A stretch of DNA of 64,000 nt, from NCBI RefSeq assembly GCF_003550065.1, contig NZ_QXDC01000003.1, forward strand, positions 1 to 64,000, read 5' to 3'. The position numbers and the translations under genes were made by a program. Below, piece by piece: positions 18,701-27,320 of the stretch (positions are counted from its first letter, which is position 1; every line of letters starts with the position of its first letter). The notes below the pieces were generated by a model. That model saw only the letters and a program-made list of their open reading frames with translations, was not told the DNA's origin and ran no database searches. The stretch is from Hephaestia caeni. Lineage in GTDB: Bacteria; Pseudomonadota; Alphaproteobacteria; Sphingomonadales; Sphingomonadaceae.

Positions 18701-20900
18701 ACCCGCGGATCACACCGCCGCTCCACCCCGCCGCGTTCTCCGCGTTCACGCCAAGCAACAGCGTATCGTTGCCGTCGCCGCCATCGATCGTGTCGCCGCC
18801 ATCGATGGCACCTACCCAACTCTCCGAGATGGTGTCGTCACCGTCTCCGAGATCGAAGGTGCGCGGCGTTCCGCTCAACCCGTTGACCGTGACGTTGTCA
18901 TCACCCGAGCCGGTCGCGATATTGCCGAAGCCCGCGACGGTGAGGTCGGTGGTGAACGCGCTGGCATCGAGGCTTGCGCCGCCGGCACCGCCAAAGCCGA
19001 GCGTGACATCATTGATGCCCGCCGCCTCGGCGTTCTCGTCGAGCGTCACCAGCGTCATGCCATAGGCATTGAGCGCCTCGAACCCGGACTTGCCGGCGAA
19101 CAGGCCGTCGGTGAGGTTAGTCGTGCTGTAGACCTGGAGCGTGTCCACATCGTCGGCACCCGTTCCGGTGTCGGTGATGGTTTCCGCCGCGACGAACTCG
19201 CCGTTGTCGAAATAATAGGTGTCCGAGCCTTCGCCGCCGTCCATGACGTCGATGCCCGTACCGCCCTGGAGCCAATCGTTCCCAGCACCACCTTCGAGAT
19301 GGTCGACCGCACCGCCGCCTACGAGCGTATCGTCACCCGTGCCGCCGACGAGCCAATCGCGGCTGCCGCCGCCAAAAAGGCTGTCGTCGCCCGCGCCGCC
19401 ATTGGCGTAGCCGTCGACGCCATAGGAATCGTCGTTGGCCGTGCCGAGCATGACATCCGTGAAGGTGCCGATTTCGGTATCGCCGTCATGGACGGTGATT
19501 CCGGCGGCGTTCGTGAAATAGACGCCCTCGTCATCGGTATAGGTGATCGCGCCGGTGGGATCGCCCGCGGCGTCGAGCGACTGCACCTCTACGCCCAGAT
19601 TGCCGTCGGCATCGGGCGCAATGCCGTCACCAACCGCAGCACCGTCGAAGCTGACGCTGACGCCGGTGGTCTGGTTGGCGAAATAGACGCCGTCGATATC
19701 CGAATTGCCGTCGCTGTTGACGCCGGTGTTGATCGTGTCACCGCCGATCGCGAGATCGGTGAGGACTTCGTCCTCCTCGTTATCCGCCATCGTGACGTTG
19801 AGCGACGTCGTCAATCCCGCCGAGCTGATGTCGAGCGAGGTGCCGCCCGTCGTGTTGAGCGAGGTATCGACCGAGACGATTCCCGCTGCCGCCGCCTTGG
19901 CGCCGAGCGTCACCTCGTCATAATTGGTCTGAATCGCCTCGACGTTCGTGACGTTGGCGAAGTCGTTGTCCTCAAGCGCGTTATCCGCACCGATATCGGC
20001 ATTGAGCAGGATCAGCGTATCGACGCCGTCGCCGCCGTCGATGATATCGGCCGCCGACAGCACCTTGCCCAGAAGCAATGCATTCTGGACGCCGCTGATG
20101 CGGTCGTTGCCGGCACCGCCGTCAACCGTGTCCGCGCCGGTCGTCAGTTCGAACGACAGCGGCGTGACCGGCGGCTCGGCGCCGAGATTGTCGAGGATGT
20201 TGCCGGTCGCGGTCGCGACCGTCTCGGAGCCGTCGGGCGATGTCACCTGGAGCACCACCGTTTCGGTGGATTCGCGGACCGCGTCGTTGGTCACATGGAC
20301 GATCACGAACTGGGTCGTCTGCCCGACCGCGAAGGTCACCTGCTGCGACACCGGCGTGTAATCCTGGCCCGCCGTCGCGGTGCCGCCGGTGGTGGCGACA
20401 TTGAGCGTCACGGCTTCCGAGGCTTCACCCGCCGGCCGCTCGAGCCTGAACACGAGATCGCCCGCGCCCTCAACCACGTCGGCCACGGGGGTGACGGTGA
20501 TGTTGAAGATCTCGCCGTCGTCGCCGCCGCCGGCATCGCCGATCGTGTCGGGGACGTCGGTGACGATCTGATCACCGATGAAGACATCGCCGTCGCTGTA
20601 TCCGGCATCGAACGAGCCGTCGGCGAAGGTGAGCGTGGTCGTGCCGTTGGGGCCGACCGGGAGCGACACCGAGGTGCCCGCATCATCGGTGAATACGATC
20701 GTCGTGCCGGTCCGGACGACGGTGTAATCGGCGGCGTTGCCGGCGAAATGGATGGTGTCACCACCCTGTTCGAAACCACCGAGCAAGGTAACGTGCGCGC
20801 CAGCGATGATCGTCACTTCTTCCTGGCCACCCTTGGTGCCGAAGACTGTGATCGTGCCGGCGGCGTACCCGCCCTCATTGTTAAGCGTGAGCCGTGCCAT
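15789..20900 (-). CDS. Large RTX/Calx-beta surface or secreted protein, T1SS substrate
   Basis: A 1703-residue acidic protein. It starts with a beta-rich domain (1-125), then a Calx-beta domain (about 130-235) and RTX nonapeptide arrays (GGAGDDxLxGG) near 500-560, 834-878, 1146-1208 and 1494-1551, which bind calcium and fold outside the cell. Between the arrays a module of about 75 residues (xVDGSALxA...VTxxGxDGxLG) occurs three times near 765, 1078 and 1423. There is no N-terminal signal peptide. The C-terminal end (FEYRGNTYIGD, IVELTGV) resembles the uncleaved tails of alphaproteobacterial T1SS substrates and S-layer-like proteins. The T1SS genes upstream are the likely exporter. Adhesin, S-layer and biofilm roles are all possible. 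Confidence 0.88.
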   Translation of the reverse strand: MARLTLNNEGGYAAGTITVFGTKGGQEEVTIIAGAHVTLLGGFEQGGDTIHFAGNAADYTVVRTGTTIVFTDDAGTSVSLPVGPNGTTTLTFADGSFDAGYSDGDVFIGDQIVTDVPDTIGDAGGGDDGEIFNITVTPVADVVEGAGDLVFRLERPAGEASEAVTLNVATTGGTATAGQDYTPVSQQVTFAVGQTTQFVIVHVTNDAVRESTETVVLQVTSPDGSETVATATGNILDNLGAEPPVTPLSFELTTGADTVDGGAGNDRISGVQNALLLGKVLSAADIIDGGDGVDTLILLNADIGADNALEDNDFANVTNVEAIQTNYDEVTLGAKAAAAGIVSVDTSLNTTGGTSLDISSAGLTTSLNVTMADNEEDEVLTDLAIGGDTINTGVNSDGNSDIDGVYFANQTTGVSVSFDGAAVGDGIAPDADGNLGVEVQSLDAAGDPTGAITYTDDEGVYFTNAAGITVHDGDTEIGTFTDVMLGTANDDSYGVDGYANGGAGDDSLFGGGSRDWLVGGTGDDTLVGGGAVDHLEGGAGNDWLQGGTGIDVMDGGEGSDTYYFDNGEFVAAETITDTGTGADDVDTLQVYSTTNLTDGLFAGKSGFEALNAYGMTLVTLDENAEAAGINDVTLGFGGAGGASLDASAFTTDLTVAGFGNIATGSGDDNVTVNGLSGTPRTFDLGDGDDTISESWVGAIDGGDTIDGGDGNDTLLLGVNAENAAGWSGGVIRGFSTTNMTGVESIVVETGFDAVSDPDTGDVAGFAQSYTILVDPASVEAGGSLVIDGSALQAGLVTDLGADGILGTADDVKSDETMTVFGAALGADQALVATGGAGDDGLVGGAGDDTLIGGAGDDAIWGGAGDDTLDGGEGSDTYFYVDGELTATETLNDTGTGAGDIDTIDVTSATALTDALFAGKSGIEVLDAAVTLGAGVEVTLGANAQAAGIRTVDLAGAEDFDASAYTEGLTVTGAGNLTTGSGGDIVNVAGGGATIKTNAGDDVVNMLATAVGTSTIALGAGNDIIHGGDLIDAGDKLDGGTGYDTLELDGNLGIGFGADFKNFEQIDLLAGKDVDTTPGTTNSYILTLANANVTAGGTLKVDGSALRADVVTSFGGDGVLGGGDDVTADEFMFIDGSAVTGGSLNLIGGAGSDFLIGGARADVLDGGAGDDVISGGAGDDVINGGDGDDLIIGGDGADIMHGGAGDDTFAVTITQFNSERDEVFGDEGDNTLQIDGGGSLTADIADVGFNGRYHDVNNVLLSNGTFSWVAGSYSEDAGVETIEIDTGAVGNISLINFTHDGTTLIGADGNDTFTGSGFADIFHTGGGNNTVNAGAGNDMIWLDDATLAGNQTVDAGAGDDVIQGLTTLTNADVINGGAGADTLFIGAAEAGYFGTGIAFNGNLTNVETIDLVAGLDATTAAPGTANTYAFSFVDANIATGETLTVDGSDLRADVVTGFGVDGALGGGDDLTLDETMFVNGSALTAGHALHAIGGEGSDTMLGGAGNDVFTGNDGDDFVLAGAGNDTIDVGAGADYVDGGAGRDTISLGADEDKDYVFVGAGESARANYDTVSGFVIDTDDTAGLQGTAFDVIDFGTAIMANSALLEADGILDGFVQNDSALYDAIQSSTSVLAAVQLVEQELNTDPAANNGVLAFEYRGNTYIGDVTDPGGTGPATFANIVELTGVADAQHLVVDAGTSLGLSA

Positions 20901-20980
20901 TGAAATCTACTCCCCAGAAGATAGTCAATTACTATAGTGATTTAGCAATGATAGGTTCGTATCGGACCCCTATGTGAATC

Positions 20981-21011
20981 GAAAAAGGAAATGTGGGCCG
21001 TGAGGCCCACA
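20981..21011 (-). terminator. Rho-independent terminator of the cadherin-like gene
   Basis: TGTGGGCC (20992-20999), a four-base loop and GGCCCACA (21004-21011) form a perfect 8-bp stem directly after the stop codon at 21014. On the minus strand it is followed by TTTCCTTTTTC. The RTX gene therefore needs its own promoter in the AT-rich 20901-20980 stretch. Confidence 0.85.
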
Positions 21012-21013
21012 GA

Positions 21014-22423
21014 TCATGCGTATTGGAAGAAGTCGAAGCCGACAGCCTGCTCGGCAGATGCCTCGTCGAGGATGTCCACCGTGGTGTCGGTAATAGCGGA
21101 AGCGTCGATGTGGATCTCGCTCGCCTGACCGCCCGGGGTCGCGAACGAGATGACGATACCGTTGGCATCTTCACCGAACGAATAATCGTCCGGCGCGCCA
21201 TTGCTGACGAGAATGACATCGTCCGATCCGAAATTGGCGATGTGGGCGTTGTTGCCGACATTCGCATCTTCCGCGAACACCGTCGCACCGGCGCCGCCAT
21301 CGAACTCGGCAGATGTGTTCAGATCGCCATCATCGTCGGTATCGAGGTTCGCATGGATCGTCTCGTCGACGTCGGTCACATCGACCGTCAGCGCGAGCGA
21401 ATCGGTCGCGCCATCGCCATCGGTCGCCACGACGGTGACGCTGTAGCTGTCCTGCGCCTCGAAATCGGGCGACGCCACGAAGTGAATCTCACCCGTATCG
21501 GCATCGATCGTGAAGGCCGCCGCATCGTCGCCGGTGAGGCTGTAGGCGATCGTATCGCCGGTATCCACATCGGTTGCCGCAGCGGTGTACACCGCGGTCG
21601 CGACGTCGGCGTTCTCCTCGAACGAGACGGTGTGCGTCTCTTCCGCGAAGGTCGGCGCATCGTTGACGGCATTGACCGTCACGGTGACCGTCTGGGTCGC
21701 CGAGTCGGTGCCATCCGACGCGGTGACGGTGAAGGTGTCGGTGCCGTTGTAATTTTCATCCGGCGTATAGGTGAAGGTGCCCGCTTCTTCGCCAGCAGCC
21801 ACCGTGCCATGCTCGGCACCTTCGAACGTGTAGGTCAGCGTGTCGCCGGCGTCCGCATCGGTCGCTACCGCGGTGACCGTGATCGCCGTGTCCTCATCGC
21901 CCGACACCGCCTGCGAATCATCGGCGAATTCCGGCGCCGCGTTGGTCGGCGTCGGCGTGGGGGTCGGCGTCGGCGTGGGGGTCGGCGTCGGCGTCGGAAC
22001 CGAGTCGTCCCCGCCATCGCCACTGTCGCCGGCGATCACCGCGATGCCGGCAGCCGCCGCCAGCGCCAGCCCGCCTGCAACATAATAAGCCGTGTTGTCG
22101 CTGCCGCCATCAGAGCTGTCGGCCGGCGCCGCGTCGGTCGACGCGTCGTCCTGGGCCGCTGCGAACACCGCCGGGGCAGCATCGCCGGCAGCGACCATCG
22201 CAAGCTCGCTCGACACGACATCCGCCTGCACCGAGTCGGTGACGGCCGTGGCGACGACATCCGCGTCCACCGCCGGCGCGTTGCCCGCATGAACCTCGGC
22301 ATCGGCATGGGCCGGCGTCACGACGTGAGCGGCCGCGAGCGCCGCCTCGACGGCATTCGCGTCGACCGCGACCTTGGCCTGATCGGCATGCGTGACGTTG
22401 TTAACGGAGATACGCTTCGTCAT
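21014..22423 (-). CDS. Cadherin-like repeat protein with Thr-Pro linker, probable surface/T1SS protein
   Basis: A 469-residue acidic protein. The start at 22423 has AAGGGG upstream. The Ala-rich N-terminus (about 1-105) lacks a classical signal. A hydrophobic stretch of about 20 residues (YYVAGGLALAAAAGIAVIAG) is followed by a Thr-Pro dipeptide repeat and two cadherin-like domains: one Ig/tandem-95 type (NAAPEFADD... YTPDENYNGTDTFTVTASDG) and one dystroglycan-cadherin type (IDADTGEIHFVASPDFE). The C-terminal 90 residues are Asp/Gly rich and end in FFQYA. Placement between a T1SS and an RTX gene suggests it is exported or helps hold the RTX protein on the cell. The exact role is unknown. Confidence 0.75.
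   Translation of the reverse strand: MTKRISVNNVTHADQAKVAVDANAVEAALAAAHVVTPAHADAEVHAGNAPAVDADVVATAVTDSVQADVVSSELAMVAAGDAAPAVFAAAQDDASTDAAPADSSDGGSDNTAYYVAGGLALAAAAGIAVIAGDSGDGGDDSVPTPTPTPTPTPTPTPTPTNAAPEFADDSQAVSGDEDTAITVTAVATDADAGDTLTYTFEGAEHGTVAAGEEAGTFTYTPDENYNGTDTFTVTASDGTDSATQTVTVTVNAVNDAPTFAEETHTVSFEENADVATAVYTAAATDVDTGDTIAYSLTGDDAAAFTIDADTGEIHFVASPDFEAQDSYSVTVVATDGDGATDSLALTVDVTDVDETIHANLDTDDDGDLNTSAEFDGGAGATVFAEDANVGNNAHIANFGSDDVILVSNGAPDDYSFGEDANGIVISFATPGGQASEIHIDASAITDTTVDILDEASAEQAVGFDFFQYA
21945..21998. repeat. 18-bp minisatellite coding the Thr-Pro linker
   Basis: About three copies of an 18-bp unit (GTCGGCGTCGGCGTGGGG, the last copy degenerate) encode alternating Thr-Pro in the gene at 21014-22423. 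Such repeats can change copy number by slippage, which would alter linker length in frame because the unit is a multiple of three. Confidence 0.8.
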
Positions 22424-22646
22424 ATGGAGCCCCTTCAATTGACGCGTCTCTTGAAGCACGGCCTCCCTGCCGCGCCTCGGATTGCCGCGACCAAAGCGGA
22501 ATTAGGGCGAGATTGCAATAGCCAAGTGCGGCCCGCGGAGCGATTGTTCGGGAAGCACCCGTCACTGTGCAAAGTTGCAACAAGCCCGGCTCGCCGCCGC
22601 GCGATGGCGATCGAGGCGCGCACGCCATGATCGGCGGCCGGATCGT

Positions 22647-23846
22647 TCAGCGTTCGCCGAACGATTCGGACGTGGTCTTGAGGATCGGCTTGGTGAGATA
22701 GCGGAACAGCGTGTTCTCGCCGGTCTTGATCTCCGCGGTCACGGTCATGCCCGGCTGGATCTCGATCTTCTCGCCGGCGCGGTGCGGGTGCATCTTGCCG
22801 GTGTCGACCGTCAGGTGGACGCGATAGAACAGGTTTTCCGCACCGTCGGCGCCGCGTTCCGAAATCGTGTCGGGGCTGACGAACGTCACCGTTCCTTCGC
22901 CGCTGCCGTAGATCGACGAATCGTAAGCGTCGAATTTGACGTTGGCAGTCTGGCCGGTGCGAATGAAGGCGATGTCGCTCGGCGCCACCTTGGCCTCGAC
23001 GATCAGTTCCTCGCCGGTCGGAACGATCTGCATCGCCTCGTCGCCGGGGCCCAGCACCCCGCCGACGGTGGTCAGCCTGATGTTCTTGACGATGCCGTTG
23101 ACGGGCGAGGTCAGCTTCGTATCCGACAGCACTTCGCGGCGCTGGGTCAGTTCCTGCTCGGCAGTGGTCAGATCCTGCTGCGTCTTGGTGTATTCGGACT
23201 GGAGCTGCTCGAGATATTTGTTCCTGGCGCCGATGATCTGGCCTTCGACATCGGCGACATTGCGCTGCATCCGCAGGATTTCCGACTGGCTGACGTCGCC
23301 GCTTTTGACGAGCGGCAGGTTCATGTCGAGTTCCTGCCGCGCGAGCGTGCGCATCTCACCCAGCGTGCTGAGCTGCGAGTCGAGCGCATGGACGCGCTGC
23401 TGGTAGAGCGAGGTCTGGTTGCGGACGATATCGGGATAGGCCGCGACGTCGGCGGGAAAGTGCAGCGGCTTGTGGAACAGCTCGGTCTCGATCCGCGTCA
23501 TCGTGCCCTTGAGCGCGGCGACCCGCGCGCGCGTCGCCTCGACCGCCGAGCCGACCTTGACCGAATCGAGCGTCATCAGGAGTTGGCCGCGTTTGACGTG
23601 ATCGCCTTCGTTGACCTCGATCTTCGAGATGACGCCGCCGTCGCTCGACTGGATCACCTGCACGCGGCCGCTGGGGATCACCTGCCCACGCGCGCGCGAA
23701 ATCTGATCCAGTTCGGCCCAGAACGACCAGACCACGAACAGCACGATCGCGAGAAAGGCGACGGCGATGATGACCAGTGCCGGGCGGTTGCGACGGCTGC
23801 GCATCACGCCCTTGCCGTCGGCCGCGATCGATTTCATCACGTTCAT
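22647..23846 (-). CDS. HlyD-family membrane fusion protein of T1SS set A
   Basis: A 399-residue adaptor: cytoplasmic tail, one membrane helix (about 20-42), biotinyl/lipoyl half-motifs (VIQSSDGGVISKIEVNEGDHVKRGQ), a long coiled coil, the second lipoyl half (LTSPVNGIVKNI) and a C-terminal beta domain (GEKIEIQPGMTVTAEIKTGENTLF), as in HlyD/LapC. The start at 23846 overlaps the ABC gene stop in an ATGA; the longer reading upstream is noise in the ABC gene. It joins the inner-membrane ABC exporter to the TolC-like channel. It is the last gene of the six-gene T1SS run. Confidence 0.93.
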   Translation of the reverse strand: MNVMKSIAADGKGVMRSRRNRPALVIIAVAFLAIVLFVVWSFWAELDQISRARGQVIPSGRVQVIQSSDGGVISKIEVNEGDHVKRGQLLMTLDSVKVGSAVEATRARVAALKGTMTRIETELFHKPLHFPADVAAYPDIVRNQTSLYQQRVHALDSQLSTLGEMRTLARQELDMNLPLVKSGDVSQSEILRMQRNVADVEGQIIGARNKYLEQLQSEYTKTQQDLTTAEQELTQRREVLSDTKLTSPVNGIVKNIRLTTVGGVLGPGDEAMQIVPTGEELIVEAKVAPSDIAFIRTGQTANVKFDAYDSSIYGSGEGTVTFVSPDTISERGADGAENLFYRVHLTVDTGKMHPHRAGEKIEIQPGMTVTAEIKTGENTLFRYLTKPILKTTSESFGER

Positions 23847-25945
23847 GCCGCCCCCCGGATGCCCGCCGGCGCGCCAGCGCGCTTGATCTGCGCGACGCCC
23901 GATGTCTGAAGGCGCTTGAGCACCTCGGCGGTCGGGCCGTCGATCGTCACGCGGCCGCCCGCGAGCACGATGACGCGATCGACGAGCTTCAGCAGCGACA
24001 TCTTGTGCGTCACCATCACGAAAGTACTGTCGTCGCGCATCTTGGCCTGGATCGCGGCGAGCACGGTCTTTTCGGTGCCGGCGTCGAGGTTCGAGGTCGG
24101 CTCGTCGAGCAGCCACAATCCCGGATCGCTGAGCAGCAGCCGCGTCAAGCCGGTGAGCGTGCGCTGCCCGCCCGACAGCCCGCGTCCGCCTTCCGAGATC
24201 GGAAGATCGAGCCCCCAGGGATGGCGCGCGATCAGGTGCGACAGCCCCGTCGTCGTCGCCGCGTCGAGCAGCACCTTGTCCCCCGGATCGGGCAGCCCGA
24301 GCAGGATATTGTCCCTGAGCGAGCCGTTGATCAGCCGGAATTCCTGCGGGAGATACCCGATATGCTGGCGCAGCAGATCGTCGGCGACCTGCGTCATGTC
24401 GAGCCCGTTGATCGTGACGCTGCCCTGTTGCGGCGCGTAGAGACCGGCGACGATGCGCAGCAAGGTCGACTTGCCCGAGCCGATCCCCCCGATCACGCCG
24501 ACGCGCTCGCCCGGATCGATCCGCAGCCGCTCGATCTCGAGCCCTTCCTTCGCGCCGGGATAGACGAACGCCACGCGCTCGAGCCGGATCTGGCCGTGCA
24601 GGCTTTCGGGCCGAAGGTTAGCGGTTTCCGCGGGATGATCCTGCGGCAGATCGAGAATGCCGTCGAGCTGGATCAGCGACGAGCGCGCATAGCCCCATTG
24701 GATGATGAAATTGGGAAGCTGTGCGATCAGCGGGCCGTTGACCCGCCCGGTGATGATCGCGCAGGCGACGAGCGCGCCGGTGGTCATCCTGCCGCCCGCG
24801 ACTTCATAAGCCCCGAAGGCGATCAGCACGACATAGGTCATCTGCTGGAGCGTGGTGAAGATCGAACTCGATACCGCCGACCAGCGCTTGACCGGATATT
24901 CGTGGGCATGGACTTCCTGGAGCAGCCGGTTCCAGCGGCCGAGCATGTACCAGCCGCCGCGATTGGCCTTCACCGTTTCCGCCGAATCGAGCGATTCGAC
25001 CAGCAGGCCGTTCTTGCGATTGCCGCTGATCTGTGCGCGATCGGTGCTGCGGCGGATGCCGTGCGCGAGGATGAAGGCAAGGCCGAGCGCGATCGGGAAG
25101 CTGATCATCGGCACGATCGCCAACGGCCCGCCGAGCCAGAAGATCACCAGCACGAACAGCGCCGCGAAGGGCAGGTCGGCGATCAGGAACAGCGAGCTTG
25201 CGGACATCACGCCGCGCACCTGTTCGAGCCCGCGGAGCTGCGAGGCCATCGTACCAACCCCCATCGACCGCGCGTCGAGCCGCACCGATTGCGCGCGCGC
25301 GAAGAAGAATTCGGATGTTTCGGTATCGATCTTCTGCGCCTCGCGCTCGACGAGCAGCGCGCGCGTGATCCTGAGCGCGAGATCGATAAGCAGCGCGACG
25401 AACACGCCGATCACGAGCACGATCAGCGTCGAGAAGCTCGCGCGCGGAATCACGCGATCGTAGACCTGCATCGAGAACAGCGAGGTGACGAGCGCGATTA
25501 CGTTGGACAGCAGCGTCGCGATCATCCCCGCGACGAACAGATCCTTGCGCTGAAGCAGCGCGTCGCGGAAGATCGAGATCGCGCTCAGCCGCCGCCCGCC
25601 GCGCAGCGGATCGGGAAAGCGGACCTGGAAGAAGCTGAGATCGCCGCTGAACGGCAGCACCGCCTCCTGCCCCAGCCCGCGCACGCGGAAACTGTCCCCC
25701 GTCTCCCATTGCTCGGCGACCCACCAGCCGGCGGTCGGCGAATGGACGAGCATCGGGAAAGCATGCGCGCGCGGCTTGCCGCGGACCGGCTGGGGCTGAT
25801 CCCAGCCGAGGCTGGTGGTGAGCCGCGTGATCGCATCGCGATCCTCGCCGGTATCGCCGGTCGCCCGATCGATCCAGTCGGGCGCGAGATCGATCGAATG
25901 GATCCGTGCCAGTTCCTTGACGAGTTCGCCGATCCGCTCGCTCAT
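23843..25945 (-). CDS. T1SS ABC exporter with C39-like domain (set A)
   Basis: A 700-residue fused permease-ATPase. Residues 1-125 resemble the peptidase-like CLD of RTX exporters; no Cys is present, so it cannot be a working C39 protease. A six-helix membrane domain (about 140-440) follows, then the nucleotide-binding domain with Walker A GGIGSGKST near 487, signature LSGGQ near 590 and Walker B LWLLDEPTS near 610. This layout matches LapB/HlyB-type exporters of large RTX adhesins. It overlaps the TolC-like gene upstream and the HlyD gene downstream by 4 bases each. The RTX protein at 15789-20900 is the likely cargo. Confidence 0.93.
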   Translation of the reverse strand: MSERIGELVKELARIHSIDLAPDWIDRATGDTGEDRDAITRLTTSLGWDQPQPVRGKPRAHAFPMLVHSPTAGWWVAEQWETGDSFRVRGLGQEAVLPFSGDLSFFQVRFPDPLRGGRRLSAISIFRDALLQRKDLFVAGMIATLLSNVIALVTSLFSMQVYDRVIPRASFSTLIVLVIGVFVALLIDLALRITRALLVEREAQKIDTETSEFFFARAQSVRLDARSMGVGTMASQLRGLEQVRGVMSASSLFLIADLPFAALFVLVIFWLGGPLAIVPMISFPIALGLAFILAHGIRRSTDRAQISGNRKNGLLVESLDSAETVKANRGGWYMLGRWNRLLQEVHAHEYPVKRWSAVSSSIFTTLQQMTYVVLIAFGAYEVAGGRMTTGALVACAIITGRVNGPLIAQLPNFIIQWGYARSSLIQLDGILDLPQDHPAETANLRPESLHGQIRLERVAFVYPGAKEGLEIERLRIDPGERVGVIGGIGSGKSTLLRIVAGLYAPQQGSVTINGLDMTQVADDLLRQHIGYLPQEFRLINGSLRDNILLGLPDPGDKVLLDAATTTGLSHLIARHPWGLDLPISEGGRGLSGGQRTLTGLTRLLLSDPGLWLLDEPTSNLDAGTEKTVLAAIQAKMRDDSTFVMVTHKMSLLKLVDRVIVLAGGRVTIDGPTAEVLKRLQTSGVAQIKRAGAPAGIRGAA

Positions 25946-27318
25946 TGCCCCATGCCCCCGGTATCGCCCTGCGGTTCCCAGCGGCAGGTGCGCAGAAGGA
26001 TTCGCGCCGCCGACGCCATCGCGCTGATTTCCGCATCGGCCTCGGCGAGTTCGGCCTGATTGGCCTCGCGCACCGCGTTCATCACGTCGAGCCAGGTCCG
26101 GCGACCGGTGATGAACTGGCGCTTGAACGATTCTGTCACCACCGCCGCCGATTGCGAGGCCGCGAGGCTCGATTCGATCTGGTCACGCGCGGACGCGTTC
26201 TCGATCAGATCGCCGTTGAGCTGTTCGATCAGTTCGCGGTCCGCCGTCGTCACGTCGATCGTCGCCGAATCCGCCCGCAACCGCGCGGCATCGGCGGCCG
26301 CGAAAGCTGAAAGCCCGCCCCCCGTCTGCGCCGTCACCGCGAGCCCCGCGCGGGTGCCGATGATCTGGTTGTAGCTCATCTGCGCCGAAAGCTGCGGCAA
26401 GGCGGAGGCCTTGGCAACCTTCGCTTGCGCGCGCGCGGCATCGGCTTCGGCAAGCAGACGCTTGCGCTTCGGGCTGCACGCGAGCGCCTGATCGAATGCG
26501 CCCGCCGGATCGGGGTGTGAGACCGCCGCGTCATAGATCGGGACGTTGCCCGGATTGAAACTGGTGTCGCCGACGAACTGGAAGACCCGCATCAGCGCCG
26601 ATTGACGCTCGGCCTTGGTCGTCGCGAGTTGCTGGCGTACTTGCGCCGCACGCGAGCGCGCGAGTTCCAGGTCGGACCGCGGGCTCACCTTCTGTTCGAC
26701 ACGCCGCTGGATCGATTCCACCAGCATATCCTGTTCATCGACACCCTTGCCGAGAATCACCGAACGCCGCCGCGCGCGCGCGAGATCGAAATAGGCATCG
26801 GTGAGATCGAGCGCGACCTGCATCGCGCTCTCGTCGACCTTGGCGATGCTCGCCCGCCGCCGCGCCTTCGCGGCATCGACCCCCGAGCTGATGCGGCCCC
26901 AGGTGAAGATCGGCTGATCGGCAACCACGGTGGTGCCGAGATCGCCCTTGCCGGTGCCGAGCGCGACGCCTTGCAGCGCCAGGCTGGGCAGCCCCTGGTT
27001 CTTCGCCGCGCGCAGATCGGCGCGGGAGGCGCGCACGCTGACGCGGCTCGATGCGATCGCGGGATAATCGGCCATCGCGCGTTCGACCGCGGTGAACAAT
27101 GCCGGGCTAATCGCCGCCGGCCGCTCGCCGACCGCGATCGTCGGAGCGGTCTCATCGGGCGGGCCGTAGACGGGCGCGGCCGTCACAGGCCCGGGCACGT
27201 CTGCCGACGGCGGCGGCACACCGGCGGCGGGCGGCGTGTCTTGCCCGTCCTTCGCCTGCGACAGCGGTACGAGGAATGCGGCCAGCGCCGCGACGATCGG
27301 GAGGACGGTCGCTGCCAT
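25942..27318 (-). CDS. TolC-family outer membrane channel (set A)
   Basis: A 458-residue protein with an N-terminal export signal, a Pro-rich stretch of about 50 residues (PPAAGVPPPSADVPGP) and the repeated long alpha-helical TolC halves (for example RVSVRASRADLRAAKNQGLPSLALQG and AEADAARAQAKVAKASALPQLS). It forms the outer-membrane duct of a type I system. The stop overlaps the ABC start by 4 bases and the start is 2 bases after the upstream HlyD gene, so it belongs to the same transcript. Confidence 0.88.
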   Translation of the reverse strand: MAATVLPIVAALAAFLVPLSQAKDGQDTPPAAGVPPPSADVPGPVTAAPVYGPPDETAPTIAVGERPAAISPALFTAVERAMADYPAIASSRVSVRASRADLRAAKNQGLPSLALQGVALGTGKGDLGTTVVADQPIFTWGRISSGVDAAKARRRASIAKVDESAMQVALDLTDAYFDLARARRRSVILGKGVDEQDMLVESIQRRVEQKVSPRSDLELARSRAAQVRQQLATTKAERQSALMRVFQFVGDTSFNPGNVPIYDAAVSHPDPAGAFDQALACSPKRKRLLAEADAARAQAKVAKASALPQLSAQMSYNQIIGTRAGLAVTAQTGGGLSAFAAADAARLRADSATIDVTTADRELIEQLNGDLIENASARDQIESSLAASQSAAVVTESFKRQFITGRRTWLDVMNAVREANQAELAEADAEISAMASAARILLRTCRWEPQGDTGGMGQ

Positions 27319-27320
27319 CT

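Noticed and set aside
15831..20903. 1690-codon plus-strand frame opposite the RTX gene
   Set aside because: It is the shadow of biased codons in the repetitive RTX gene. The product is Arg/Val/Asp-rich without recognisable domains, while the minus-strand reading has clear RTX and Calx-beta motifs.
23777..26059. 760-codon plus-strand frame opposite the T1SS ABC gene
   Set aside because: Antisense shadow of a high-GC gene; the minus strand has Walker A, LSGGQ and Walker B.
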